Source of the DNA: Farysia itapuensis
Lineage: Eukaryota; Basidiomycota; Ustilaginomycetes; Ustilaginales; Ustilaginaceae
NCBI GenBank assembly: GCA_023212645.1
Contig: JALBYC010000037.1
Span: forward strand, 1 to 64,000
Length of the DNA stretch: 64,000 nucleotides
Direction of reading: 5' to 3'
Of this stretch, positions 9,513 to 19,968 are shown piece by piece (within the stretch, counting starts at the first letter, position 1; every line of letters begins with the position of its first letter). The notes below the pieces were generated by a model, which did not search any database, was not told the origin of the DNA, and was given only the letters and a program-made list of their open reading frames with translations. Position numbers and translations under genes: made by a program.

Positions 9513-10479
9513 TTACTGTTTCTTGCCGAACAAGTGGGATAGATCGAAGAGAGGGATATTGAAGGGGACTGTGTTTGCGGAGAAACGCAGGAATGGTGTT
9601 AGTGCCCGAATTGCGGAGAACGGTGATGGGGGGAGAGGACTTACAGTCTGTAGAGGCGAGACATAGATGGAGGAGGATGTAGAATCCGCCCATGCAGGCT
9701 ACAAAGCCCATTGCGCCTGCGCCAATGACCAGGTTGGCAGCGGAACCGTTTGCGCCACTGCCAAACTGAAGGTACGCCGCACCAAGCAGCGTAAAAGTGA
9801 GGGCGACAAAGAGGAGGATCCAGACGAGGACGACGTTGGTGCGCAGAGAAGCAAAGGTGAGGAAGTAGACGTAGATGGCCCAAAAGATGAGGTAGAACCC
9901 CCACGGGTTGTAGTACACGGCTGGCTCGCCGCCGGTGCCAAGCAAGAGGGTTTCCTGAACGGCGAATTTCGGGTCCAAGTAGCCAGCCAAGCTGAGCCAA
10001 AAGGTGCCAAAGGAGCTAAAGACGAGTGCGGGGAACGTGTTGCCAATGACAAACTCGAGCAATCCGGCAACGTACAGGGCCATTCCACCCATAAAGTAGT
10101 AAGGTCCAATGAGGCCGAGTAGCGAGTTGGCCGTCGAGCCGCGGAAGCCCATCAGACAGCACGAAGTGGGCGTCAGTGTCAGCAGAAACGAGACGATACC
10201 GAGTGCAGTCGGGTTGCCGAACGTCTTGACCAGTCCCAACGCCTGGCGCGACTTTGCACCTGGCTGGAGGTACAATTCTGGTCGAGCAAGGCAAAAGGAA
10301 GTAAGCGCCTGAAGGTTCTATACGCTTGTCAGTATGGAGGGGAGCCACGTACCTTCGAACTGTGCCTGGGTCAGGGTGACCGAGATCTGACGGCCGAGAT
10401 CATTGCTGGTGCCGTTTGCGCCCTGGTAGTTGGGGTGATCGTGCTCGTGGGACGAGACTTCAGTTTCCTTGGTTGCCAT
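9513..10479 (-). CDS. GPR1/FUN34/YaaH family (acetate/ammonium) transporter
   Basis: There are three exons: 10479-10353, 10277-9645 and 9568-9513 (introns of 75 and 76 nt, GTACGT and GTAAGT donors, CAG acceptors, CACTAAC branch-like site in the second), giving 271 aa. Splicing restores family-typical sequence: FEELYLQPGAKS at the first junction and LASTDFPFNIPLFDLS at the second. Family knowledge: Ato/Gpr1 proteins are six-helix plasma-membrane channels or transporters for acetate and are linked to ammonia export. Seen here: a cytosolic N-terminus of about 42 residues and six hydrophobic segments starting with the conserved NPTALG (GNPTALGIVSFLLTL). A TATA-like element lies 87 bp upstream. 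Confidence 0.9.
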
Positions 10480-11617
10480 TCTGAGCAGCTGTTATCGGGG
10501 GCGACGAGCAGAAAGGAGGGGAGAGAGTTGCAGATGGCTGACATGCATTCTGCCTCATGCTTGGCTATATATACGGATGGGTTGCGCAGTGACAGCGGGG
10601 CTTGAAACAGAGCGTCCGCGCCGTCCAAGCGGGGCACATGCGAGGGAGGGGCCACGACTGTGGGGTAGGCCAAGGGGGGCCAAAGGGGGGCTAGACGGAC
10701 GAGGTCAGCTGGGCGAACAGGCGTGCGTCTGCGTGCGCGCGTGCGCGCAAGTGCCGCGCCATGTCAACCACAGCAGCAAGGACGTGACTTGTCGTAGCCA
10801 TGTTTGACAGCAGCACCTCGCGTACACGCACATACTTTATTGGCACCCTGCACGCACGCACGCACACACACGGGCCAAGTAGTCATTTCTGTCACATCCG
10901 ACAGGGCGCTAAACAGCCGAAATATCCGGCAGAATGCATCTGCCTGTATGCACAGGTGCTTGGATTTTTGTATATGTCGATGCCAGAGCAGGTGTGGCGC
11001 TGTATACTTGAATATCGGACAGTCGCTTGATCCCCAGGAAATCGGTAAGCTGCCGCACGTATTTTTAATTGAGGGCCCCCTCGCCTCTATCCATTACAGA
11101 CAAAAGCGCTTCCTTGCCGTAACTTCATGCTGGTCTGAGCAATACTAGTGCGGCTCAGTTCAGCCGGATTCTGAGACTATCAAGGCCTAGACGAGGCTGA
11201 CTCGAATGTTCGCTTTCCCTACTTCCCATCAGCGGCTTTATGCGTAATTGCGCGAGTCCAGCACTCGCTACACGAGGGAGCAAAGGGGCGAGAGGGTCTC
11301 ATGACTTTTTGGATTCGGTAACCGACCTTTTTTTTTACTGGTGCGGACTGCGGACCCTGATATCCGCCGCCCTGCTCGTGCTCGTGCTCGTGCTCTTCAT
11401 CTTTTACCCCGCGTTTTGTTTTTCGTTGCAGCGGCCGATCAACTCCGCTGCGTTCTTGTATCGCTGTTAGCGTCCTTGGCGTCCTCGATTCGATCAACCC
11501 ACCTGATCACCACGTCTCATCGCCGATTTGGGAACGGATATGCGCCCTGATCTGGACCCCTTTCTACACACAAGTACACGGTCCGCTCTGTCAACTACCA
11601 ATCTTGTCAATTCCATT
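10480..11617. other. Gene-free intergenic region with alternating CG/CA tracts
   Basis: This gap of 1.1 kb lies upstream of the transporter and downstream of the b561 gene. It contains alternating purine-pyrimidine tracts at 10721-10749 (GCGTGCG type) and 10850-10873 (CACGCACG to CACACA) and a CTCGTG hexamer repeat near 11372-11394. The open frames here are short, begin mostly at non-ATG codons and resemble nothing, so I do not call a gene. Confidence 0.55.
10566..10573 (-). promoter_or_regulatory. TATA-like box of the acetate-transporter gene
   Basis: TATATATA lies 87 bp upstream of the ATG at 10479, a usual distance for a fungal TATA element. The motif is palindromic, so its orientation is inferred from the gene. 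Confidence 0.5.
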
Positions 11618-12480
11618 TCAGCCATGCAACTTGGGAAGTTTCGACGCGTCGATCCTGCCCACGAGCGCAGCGAGTGCCAGAGCAAGCATGGCGCCCACGG
11701 CCGCTTTGACGGGCAAAGAGGCGTTCTGAGACGCCCATGTCGTCTCCACTACGCCCAAGAACGCGGTAAACAAAAACAAAGGCAGCATAATGTAGCCTGA
11801 CAATCTGCGACGAGCGCACAAGAAAAGGGCGTCAGAAGAACTGGGCGTATGAGGTCCCGGGCGGTTAAGTGGGGATTTACATACCTGTGGTGTTTATAGA
11901 AGGACTTTGCACGGTTGGGTCCGCCGAGTAATTGGCCGTTGAACATGACGGTAGCTGCGCCGATGGCGGCTTGAATCCAGGCCCAAGCGACGAGAGTTGT
12001 GCCTAGAATGCCGTGCCATGAGATAAAGTGTTTGGCGTTGGGCTGGTCGTGCAAGTACCACATGACACTGGCGCCTGCGGTAAACAGCGGCAGGACGAGC
12101 AGAACGTTGATCCACTGGTGCACTTTGAAGGCGGCCTGCTTCTCCGATTGAGATTTCTGTGCGGATGTGCGCTGCAGCACGACAATCGCCTGAATCATGA
12201 CAAGAACGGTGAACGACTGGATCAACGGGTGGTATCCAAACAGCGGCAGTGCGAGTGGCGACATGTGGGAGAAGACCACACTCCAAACCAGTGCGACAAA
12301 CAGCAGCGCCGAAGCCTGGATCGGCCACGCAGCACGGCCAAGATTCTCCTGCTTAACCATATCTACTGCGCCAACCTGCTCGTCGTTGTTGTAGAGATCC
12401 CGCCTTTCTGCAGATGGTGCTTGCCGCGTCGACGAAGGTAACAGCGGCTGTGTAACACCAGCACTGTCTCGACTCGACAT
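11618..12480 (-). CDS. Cytochrome b561-like membrane protein
   Basis: There are two exons, 12480-11885 and 11804-11618 (80-nt intron, GTATGT donor), encoding 260 aa. The junction rebuilds YKHHR-LSGYIM without a break. Family knowledge: cytochrome b561 proteins are six-helix ferric reductases that carry electrons across membranes using two hemes held by histidines. Seen here: a soluble N-terminus of about 50 residues, then six hydrophobic segments, with histidines at membrane edges (FSHM, GYHPLIQ, KVHQW, SWHGILG, KHHR) in the order expected for b561 heme ligands. No DOMON domain is present. The start is ATG 12480; the longer frame begins at TTG. Confidence 0.8.
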
Positions 12481-12784
12481 ATCCCCTCTCGTAACACGAA
12501 TACAAGTGACAGGTGCTAAGGACAGATTGGACAGTCCTGACTTTCCACGCAACGTGCTGCGTCGGGCAAGAGATCTGTTGCCCTTCCGCGCGCGCTTTTT
12601 GACATTTTAATTACGTCAACCCCCCGCCGGCGCGCCATCTTGCCCAAAAACTAGTAACAAAAGAGAGGCATCCAGCCTCTTTCTACATTCTATATCAAAA
12701 AGGCCAACTGCGCCTCTCTAGCTAGTAACGAACGGTGACAGAAGTAAAAGAGTGTGTGGGTGTGGTGGGCGGCAGAGCGAGGAT
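12481..12784. other. Intergenic region
   Basis: This 304-bp gap is the promoter side of the b561-like gene and the 3' flank of the AGC kinase. It is AT-richer than its neighbours, and I see no further feature. Confidence 0.4.
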
Positions 12785-15700
12785 CTATCGGTGCGAGGAT
12801 GGCTCGAAGAAAGTGGTGAAGCGTTTCATCTTTTTCATTCGCGCCTGTTGCTTGTTGTCCTCGCTGCTGGATAGACTGGGCGAGACAGCTGGGCGGTGAT
12901 CAATGTCGGTATCGGACGACGCCGACGCTAGCTTGCCCGCAGAAGATGCCGAGAGCTGAGACTCGGACGGTGTGACGGCTTCGCTTTCTGCAGCAGGGGT
13001 TTCAGCGATTGTTGATCCAGCACAGTCCGGCGGGTCAAGGTGCGCAGCGCTACTGGAGGCAAAGACGGATCGAGAAGGCTTCATACGTATCGAGCCGGAA
13101 CCCGGCTCGTTCCTGCGCTTGCCCAGACGGTGGAATGGCCGGCTAGAGGAAGACGATTGACTCGTCGAAGCGGGCAGGCGCACGGACTCTTGTCGGCGCA
13201 AAAGGCGGTACGTATCGACAACGCCACGGGCAAACAGGTTTGCGCCTTTGCCGCCGTTGGTCTCGGATCGCAGCTCGTCGCCTGCCCCGTCAATCATGTC
13301 CCAGTCCTCATCTTCGTCAATCGTCTCGCGGCTCGCACCGTTGCTAGGGCGACCCGTGGAAGATGGCGCTACTTTGGACGGGGCCCTCGTGCTGCTGTAC
13401 GAGCTGGCCGGCGAACTTTGCATTGTTTGCCCCACGCCTGACTGCTCGCTGTCAGAGGCAACGTGCGAGGACTCGTCTTGTAGAGGCGACTGGGATTTGG
13501 AAGCTTCCATCACTGCTTCATGTTCTAGTTGGGCAAGCGCAGCCACAGCGTCTCGTGCTGTGCTGTCATCATCTTCGTCACAAGTCGCCGATTCCACTGC
13601 CATTCGTGTTGGCTGTGGCGTAGCGGAGACAGTGTCAACCACCATGTCGTCGGAGTCTTGCACGACGGTAGGTGCTGTCTCATTCTTGTTGGAACTAGAC
13701 TCGGCCGGAGTCGTCTCTGTGGGCAGTGCTGCATCGTGCAGATGGGTAGATGCAATGGACTTGACCGACTCGGAGTCTTTTCGACCCCGAAAGGAGTATC
13801 CGTCAAATAGATGGCTTTGTTCGGCAGTCTGCTTTTCGTCCACGTCCATGTCTTCACCTTGGGCGTCTCCTTCAGCTGTCCTGCCGGCAGGTGCCGCCTC
13901 GAGCGGAGCCTCAGCCGCCTTCGAAGTGTTGTCTGCGCTGATTTTGTCAACCTTGGTCGAGTCTGCCTCGTGGGCAACAGTAGGTTGCATTTCCAGGAAC
14001 GTTTCATCGAAGTTCTGCGTATCAATCTCGTTGTCAGGATCAATGGGAGGAATGTACGGCGGAATGTATCTCTTGTGGAAAATGTGGTCCCATTCAATCA
14101 TGGAGAAGTACGGATGCTTTTTGATACGAGGCTCTTTCATCCTCAATGTTGGATTGCGTTGCAGCAAACCGCGCAGTATACTCTTGGTATCTTGGTCCAA
14201 AACTCTGTCGTCCGGAAAGACGAGGGGATCGCGCAGGACACGGGCGTACATGTCGGCATGGGTGTCAGCCCAGAATGGCGTAATGCCAGTAAGCATTTCG
14301 TACAGCATTGTGCCGAAACTCCACCAGTCAACCTCGTATGAGTAGGGCTGGCCCTGGAGGACCTCGGGTGCGAGATACTCGGCCGTGCCGCAGAAAGTCG
14401 TGGTGGTCTGACGCTCGTCGAGCCAAGCATTCGTGGACGAGTCCCGACGAGACACAGAGTCGTCTTCCGACGCAGAAAGCGTGCGTGAAGAGCGTGTCAC
14501 ATGACCAGGTGAGGCTGACGGCGGAGTAGAGCTACCGATGGAGCGATGCTGGCCATCAAACTCTTTTGACAGACCAAAGTCGGACAACACAATATGGCCA
14601 TCGGCTCCAATCAGCACATTTTCAGGCTTGAGGTCGCGGTAAATGACGCCAGCCTTGTGCAAGCCTTCCACTCCCTCAAGGATCTCTGCGGCATAGAACC
14701 GAGCTCGATCGCGACCCAGACGGCCCCATCGTGAAAGCTGCGTGGCCAGATCCCCGCCGGGATGGAAATCCATGACCAAGTACAAATTGTTGCGGTCGTG
14801 AAAGGACCACCAAAGACGAACAACAAAAGGATCAAGCACCTCCTTCGCCATTCTCTTGAGGACGGATTGTTCGGTTAGAGTGTGCTGTAGTTCTTGATGC
14901 GCTAGCACGTGCCGCTTGTGAATCGACTTCATAGCGTAGAGACCTTTTGTAGCCGAGTGTCTGACGAGTAGTACTTTACCGGCACAGCCTTTGCCGAGTA
15001 CACGAATCATCTCGAAATCATCGACAGTCACCTTATTCTGGCCCTTCTTGCGCCTTCGCAGTGATCGTTCGCTTCTTTGCGGTTTCTCCTCCATCTCCCC
15101 GATTGTCTTCTCCAAGAGTTCAGGCTGCGTCTCTTCGGGGATCATGTCGATGTTGTTAACAGAGGCACGGCGCTCTTCCACGTTTCTCGTGGCCACATCT
15201 TCGGCAGAGCTAGAAGACGGAGCCTTCTTTCTTGCTTTTGCAGGATGTAGACCGCGGGCAGAATCGTCAGCCGAGTCCAAGTCGTCCTCTGTCCTGATGC
15301 CATCATCGTCAAAATCAGATTGACTGGGAGCTTCGCAGACATTGACGTTTCTGGGCGCTACAGACGATGTGACATGCTCGGCAAGATCACTTCGAACCTT
15401 GCGGACTCTGCGCTCGACCCTGACACTCTGGAAGTCGTCCGTTCCAACTCGAAGGAAACGCTTCCACATTTTGTGGTTCCGAACGACCGTCATGTTGGCA
15501 ATGGCGGTGAAATAGGTGGCCAGCTGGATCGTGGTCGAGTGTGAAGCATCATGAGACACATCGTCAGATAGTGGAGTGAGAGGAGCTGATGATGGAGGTG
15601 AAAGTAAATCTGGCTGCAATCTTGTGCCATCTAGAGGCGAGCTGGAAGCATCGGGCGGATTACTCGACGTGCCTCGGCTGCGACCAGCGACAGGCGAAAG

Positions 15701-16198
15701 GGTTCTGGAGATGGTCTGAAAAAATCTTCTGCCGCTTGTCTGTGGTACGGGATTCGGCAGGTCTGGCAAGTGAGGGATTGACTGAGCCGCGCTTTGTCGT
15801 AACTTGGTGTTGAGGTCGACAATGTCCTGAACAGAGCGATTGAGTGTCAAGTTATGAGTGGGTGTAGTGATATAGAGAGTGTAGACAGTTTGTCCTGACT
15901 TGCGTTTGCGAGATTCGCGCGATTCTTTCTCCTTGGCCTCTGCAACGCTAATGCTCCACAGGCGGTCTGAAACTCTGACAGTAGCGGCATGCTCTTGCTG
16001 TTCCTGGGAATCGGGGTCAGTGTCACCAGCAAAGAGGCCCCGCACGCTGTTACGACGGTTGTCTGGAGGCTTCGACGATCCATGTTGGCTAGTCTTCTCG
16101 AACGACATGTCTCGTAAGCTAGCAAACGTTCCCAAGGACTTGCTGGAGAGAACAGATGTAGATAGGGAGGAGGTAGCGAAGGAAATCGGGCCTGGCAT
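12785..16198 (-). CDS. AGC-family Ser/Thr kinase with PX-like N-terminal region
   Basis: The product is 1137 aa. Seen here: a PX-like segment at about residues 75-270 (YTLYITTPTHNLTLNRSVQD, later HKMWKRFLRV), then the kinase domain from about 392 to 700 with the glycine loop GKGCAGKV, catalytic Lys in YAMKSIHK, the AGC form YRDLKPEN near 517, SDFGLSKEF near 539, a T-loop TTTFCGTAEYLAPEV near 599 and DPLVFPDD. The HPYFSMIEWDHI and PPYIPP block marks the AGC C-terminal extension, with a turn motif near NFDETFLEMQP. About 55 Ser/Thr-rich residues are inserted between DFG and the T-loop. Some 420 disordered residues follow. PX plus AGC suggests an SGK/Ypk-related, phosphoinositide-directed kinase; the exact orthologue is uncertain. 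ATG 16198 is the first in frame. Confidence 0.85.
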   Translation of the reverse strand: MPGPISFATSSLSTSVLSSKSLGTFASLRDMSFEKTSQHGSSKPPDNRRNSVRGLFAGDTDPDSQEQQEHAATVRVSDRLWSISVAEAKEKESRESRKRKSGQTVYTLYITTPTHNLTLNRSVQDIVDLNTKLRQSAAQSIPHLPDLPNPVPQTSGRRFFQTISRTLSPVAGRSRGTSSNPPDASSSPLDGTRLQPDLLSPPSSAPLTPLSDDVSHDASHSTTIQLATYFTAIANMTVVRNHKMWKRFLRVGTDDFQSVRVERRVRKVRSDLAEHVTSSVAPRNVNVCEAPSQSDFDDDGIRTEDDLDSADDSARGLHPAKARKKAPSSSSAEDVATRNVEERRASVNNIDMIPEETQPELLEKTIGEMEEKPQRSERSLRRRKKGQNKVTVDDFEMIRVLGKGCAGKVLLVRHSATKGLYAMKSIHKRHVLAHQELQHTLTEQSVLKRMAKEVLDPFVVRLWWSFHDRNNLYLVMDFHPGGDLATQLSRWGRLGRDRARFYAAEILEGVEGLHKAGVIYRDLKPENVLIGADGHIVLSDFGLSKEFDGQHRSIGSSTPPSASPGHVTRSSRTLSASEDDSVSRRDSSTNAWLDERQTTTTFCGTAEYLAPEVLQGQPYSYEVDWWSFGTMLYEMLTGITPFWADTHADMYARVLRDPLVFPDDRVLDQDTKSILRGLLQRNPTLRMKEPRIKKHPYFSMIEWDHIFHKRYIPPYIPPIDPDNEIDTQNFDETFLEMQPTVAHEADSTKVDKISADNTSKAAEAPLEAAPAGRTAEGDAQGEDMDVDEKQTAEQSHLFDGYSFRGRKDSESVKSIASTHLHDAALPTETTPAESSSNKNETAPTVVQDSDDMVVDTVSATPQPTRMAVESATCDEDDDSTARDAVAALAQLEHEAVMEASKSQSPLQDESSHVASDSEQSGVGQTMQSSPASSYSSTRAPSKVAPSSTGRPSNGASRETIDEDEDWDMIDGAGDELRSETNGGKGANLFARGVVDTYRLLRRQESVRLPASTSQSSSSSRPFHRLGKRRNEPGSGSIRMKPSRSVFASSSAAHLDPPDCAGSTIAETPAAESEAVTPSESQLSASSAGKLASASSDTDIDHRPAVSPSLSSSEDNKQQARMKKMKRFTTFFEPSSHR

Positions 16199-16797
16199 GG
16201 CAGGGCTTCCTGTAGCAGCCTCCGCTCAACCTCCGTCCGCACAACTTTGTGGGACAATTACACAAGGACAGGGACAAGTGACATAGAACTGGTATCAGGG
16301 CTCGTAAAAGGAGTGTACGACTGTCAAGGGGTTTTGCAAAGACGAATGAAGAGTCCGGCGTGTGTCTGTGGGTGGACAATCGATAGGGATGATGATAAGT
16401 GCGCAAGGGAATGATGAGGGGCAAGGTCATGAAGCACGAAGGGTGTTTGCATTAAAGCTAGGTTTTAGGGTGTGTGCATTTTGACAGTCGCTCAATACTC
16501 TTTTGGACCCTGCGGTCATTGTGCCAATACAACCTTGGAGGGACCACTTTCAAATTGGCGACCAAAGTTAGGAGTCCAACTCGCAAGGGTCCGAGAGCAA
16601 CACTCATTCCAGTCATTTAGCGCGCGCGCCTCGCCCGCTTTCATCCAGAAAAGATTTTCTCGACTCTAGCGAGCCATATATATGCACAAACACCTTGCAT
16701 GCATGCCAACCGAGGTGCTCACACGCACGTTGTCTTTCAGCTTCCACTTCGTCCGCTGGAGTAACGTATAGATTGCTGAATGTGTGAACAAGTGCTA
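16199..16797. other. Intergenic region with TATATATA element
   Basis: This 599-bp gap lies upstream of the AGC kinase (-) and downstream of the Ser-rich gene (-). A TATATATA run sits at about 16675-16683, some 480 bp from the kinase start, farther than a usual TATA box. No gene is supported. Confidence 0.4.
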
Positions 16798-19224
16798 TCA
16801 AAAGCCATCGAGACAGCTGCCATCCGCAGCGTCAAAGCTCTCGCCAAACAACTTCTGCTGTCGTCCGCGGGCCTCATTCTGCTCCCACTCTCTATCTCGC
16901 TCGCGCTCCAGTTCGCGCTCTTTCCGAATCTTTTTCTTGAGTCGCTCCTTGTCCCTCTTCTTGTCGCAAGTGCAGGTTAGCGGGAGGTGGATATGGTCGC
17001 GGTACGGTGATTCCGAGCTGCTTTCGGCAGGCGAGTGCGACAAACCCTGGTCGAGTATCGTCTGCTTCACGCGAGGTGAGGATGATCGGACAGAAGAGTC
17101 AAAAGACGCCGATCGATCTGAAGACCGTGATCGTCCAGAAGATATAGAACCACCATCGCACATGCTGAGCGACCGTACACTAGCACGCAGCTTGCTCAGA
17201 CTAGACCGGGAGCTGTTGCTTGAATCGTGCAGCTCCGCAGGTTCTGACGGCTCGTGATCAGAGGACGACGACGACCTGTGCATGGGAGGCGTGGCAAACG
17301 CCGAATCAGTCTCGCCGTCCGTCGTGGGAGCTGAGCTTGGCGATAAGGGACTGTGAGGCGATTCGACCGCAACGCTTTTGAAACGGTGGCGAAGCAATCG
17401 GCAGGCTTTGCATTTGCTGGATTTGCTTTTCTTGGTGTGGCCGTCTCTGCTCGATGAGCCGGACTTGGCCAGTGCAGTATCATCATCGTCCAAGCTCAGC
17501 GATTCTTCTCTGCGCGACAAAAAGTCGAAGATCCGGAAGCTGGGCCGGCGCGAGCTCTCTGCCGTAGATGTTTCAGGCGTTGAGCAGATGTTGTTCGATC
17601 GCGGGCTGGAGTGTGCAAGAGGTGTTGCGTTCACCTGCTTGTGATCCAGAGCTGGTGTGTGAATGGTCTCCATGGAAGAAGACAGCTTGCCAACATAGTC
17701 TGATTCCGACTGCTTCCAGTTGTCGCGGTCACAGTCCATCACTTTCAAAACATCCCCGCCGATTGCGACAGGAATGGAGCGATCTTTGGTCACAGCCTGC
17801 TGCGTTGCCGATGACGCCTGCGACTGCATGGCAAACATCTCCCCGTTCTGCTCGGACGGGGCCAGGTCCGGGCTGGTACAGCTACTGCTCGTCCAATTAG
17901 CCTCGTGACCTGGTGAGTCTGTTCCATCACCATCACTGCTCAAGCTACTCCAGGGATCAATTGAAGAGCATCGCGAAGACAATGGCGAGCCCACACCCCC
18001 GTTCCATCCTGGACCACTGTGACTCGTCAACAGCGAGGAAGTGTATGGATGTAGCAGAGAGGCTTGTGGAACGAGTTCAAACGAACGTCTCTCAGCTAGC
18101 GTCTCCTTTGCAGTTGCAAGTGGGGTCAGTGGCGCTGAGTCGTCAGCAAATTCCACACGAGGAGTGGTGCAAAATGACTCCAACACCGGTGAATGCCTTT
18201 CGTCGGCCGCCGTCGAGCTTTCGGCGAAAACCTGTTGAATCGTGGCATCGTCTTTTGGAATGTTGAGCTTGACCCATGGGGGGCTGCTGTCGAAATACTC
18301 TCGACTATCTTGCCAGTTCAGTGCTTTGTGTAGACTCGGGCTGGGTTTGGGTGTCGCATCAGGCGAGAAAGTCTTGTAGACTGGTGGTGTGATATGGACT
18401 TCTTCCTGCTGAGGGGGTGTGCAGATGCCAGTTTCGAGTCCAAGACTGTTGAGACCGCCAAGTCTGCCAAAAGAGCGGAAGCCGTGAACTGGAAGACTGA
18501 CTTGCTCGGACGGCTCACGCTCAACAGGTGGAGTCTCGTGTCCTGCTAATGCCGAGGCGTGCTGAAGCGAAGACAAGGCGGAGAAATGAAGCGACTTGCC
18601 ACTTGCCATGAGGCCAGAGTGTGGCCGTTTTGGTTCGTAACCCATTGACAAGGATGGTCCTCCATTTTTGATTGACGCCCAGCTGTCAAGAGTTAGGTCG
18701 TTGACAGGACCCACGTCGGGAGCAGCAGATTCGTGACTTGACAGGGCTTGATCGTCACTGTCAGGCGAGTTGGCTCGTGGAGGAAGGCTCATGTCAAAGG
18801 CGGATCCGCCTTGAGTGCACTTGATCGATGTTCGGTCATACTTTTCGCCAGAAAGCACAAAAAACTCTTCTGGAGGTGCTTGGTCGAAATGCACACGACG
18901 TGCGTGACTTTCCGGTTCGGCAGATTCATCCTGAGATATGATTGAGGGAAGCGGATTTGAGACAATGCGATCTTGGTGGGGCGCCACGGGTGCAGCCACA
19001 CGTGAGTCTGGGACGGAAATAGGGGTAGATATCTGACGCTTGAGGCAGGGCGCTCTCACGCAAGTCGAAGTGCGAGCTGGAATGAGGTGATGCCTGATGC
19101 GATCTGACCTAGGAGACATGGGCGAGATCGCGGTCGGAGCCAAATCGGCATCGGGTTCAATAGCCAGGAGCGAAGCGACACTATCACGTCGGCATGGCGG
19201 GTCGAGCACAGAAGTTTGCTCCAT
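16798..19224 (-). CDS. Large Ser-rich protein, unknown, with RVxF-like motif
   Basis: The frame encodes 808 aa from ATG 19224 and I do not recognise the family. It is mostly disordered and rich in Ser and Pro, with many SP and TP sites. Notable segments: ARRVHFDQAPPEEFF near residue 108, matching the PP1-docking RVxF consensus, followed by GEKYDRTSI; PPVYKTFSPD and NWQDSREYFDSSPPWVKLNI in the middle; and a C-terminal block with Cys-X-Cys (TCTCDKKRDK) followed by an Arg/Lys/Glu helix (RERDREWEQNEARGRQQK). A phosphatase-targeting or scaffold role would fit but is inference. It shares a 744-bp divergent promoter with the Rrm4-like gene. Confidence 0.75.
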   Translation of the reverse strand: MEQTSVLDPPCRRDSVASLLAIEPDADLAPTAISPMSPRSDRIRHHLIPARTSTCVRAPCLKRQISTPISVPDSRVAAPVAPHQDRIVSNPLPSIISQDESAEPESHARRVHFDQAPPEEFFVLSGEKYDRTSIKCTQGGSAFDMSLPPRANSPDSDDQALSSHESAAPDVGPVNDLTLDSWASIKNGGPSLSMGYEPKRPHSGLMASGKSLHFSALSSLQHASALAGHETPPVEREPSEQVSLPVHGFRSFGRLGGLNSLGLETGICTPPQQEEVHITPPVYKTFSPDATPKPSPSLHKALNWQDSREYFDSSPPWVKLNIPKDDATIQQVFAESSTAADERHSPVLESFCTTPRVEFADDSAPLTPLATAKETLAERRSFELVPQASLLHPYTSSLLTSHSGPGWNGGVGSPLSSRCSSIDPWSSLSSDGDGTDSPGHEANWTSSSCTSPDLAPSEQNGEMFAMQSQASSATQQAVTKDRSIPVAIGGDVLKVMDCDRDNWKQSESDYVGKLSSSMETIHTPALDHKQVNATPLAHSSPRSNNICSTPETSTAESSRRPSFRIFDFLSRREESLSLDDDDTALAKSGSSSRDGHTKKSKSSKCKACRLLRHRFKSVAVESPHSPLSPSSAPTTDGETDSAFATPPMHRSSSSSDHEPSEPAELHDSSNSSRSSLSKLRASVRSLSMCDGGSISSGRSRSSDRSASFDSSVRSSSPRVKQTILDQGLSHSPAESSSESPYRDHIHLPLTCTCDKKRDKERLKKKIRKERELERERDREWEQNEARGRQQKLFGESFDAADGSCLDGF

Positions 19225-19968
19225 GATGGGAGGGCGTATGCGGATGAGAAGGTGCTGATTATCGAAAAGAAGCTCGAAGCTCGAGAAGCTTGGGATTGCG
19301 GACGAGGATATCCCCTCTAAAAGTCTGGGTCAGAGCCAGTCAGCCATGGTGACGGATTGCTGGAAGGGCGAGATGATGACAGCAAATGAAACCAGGCCGT
19401 GTACGCGTATGATGACAGTTGTGAGAGATACGAGTCTCGCTTGTGCCAGTAGCTGCACTCCGTCAGAAGCACGACGTTGCGAGGATGGGCAAGTGTCGAG
19501 GCAACAATGGGGAAGGAAGAGGTGCAGTAGAGTGAAAAAGGTCACGCCCTCTTGTCGGGCCAGGCCAGACCTCAGAATCGACAAACCACCGTAATCGCCA
19601 ATCCAATCCGAAAAAAGGCGAGTTGTAATCATCCGCGCTGTCCCGTAGGCAGGTATAGAACTTAAATGCCGCCAAGTCATTCCCCACCGCCAAATTGTAA
19701 TAAATGCCGCAAGGGGCCCAACTCGATTCGAAACCAGAAAAGAAAAACAACCGTCCATTCCCGCCACTTCAATCACCGCCAGGGCTAGATCCCGGCTAGA
19801 CTTTTGCATGTAACTGGTCTAACAATATGGATCGGCATTTTGCATGTCCGCTCCCGATCTTTATTTTCTTAGCGAAGATGAGCATGCGTGTGACTGTGGC
19901 TCGCTTGTGTTACTTTTCTTGGCTTTGACAAACACGAAAGTCACAGTGCCGTTCTTCTCAACTCGATC
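19225..19968. other. Divergent promoter region of Ser-rich and Rrm4-like genes
   Basis: This 744-bp region lies between two divergent starts. Open frames on both strands here (for example 19330-19809, -) have no ATG-led, domain-like product. I see no tRNA or repeat. Confidence 0.45.

Noticed and set aside
11240..11470. Hydrophobic + frame with LVLVLVLF-type segment
   Set aside because: The run comes from the CTCGTG hexamer repeat and the frame starts at a weak site with no family.
13248..14345. Long + strand frame (365 codons) inside the AGC kinase gene
   Set aside because: It is the antisense shadow of a strong kinase gene; Ser/Val/Cys-rich with no domain.
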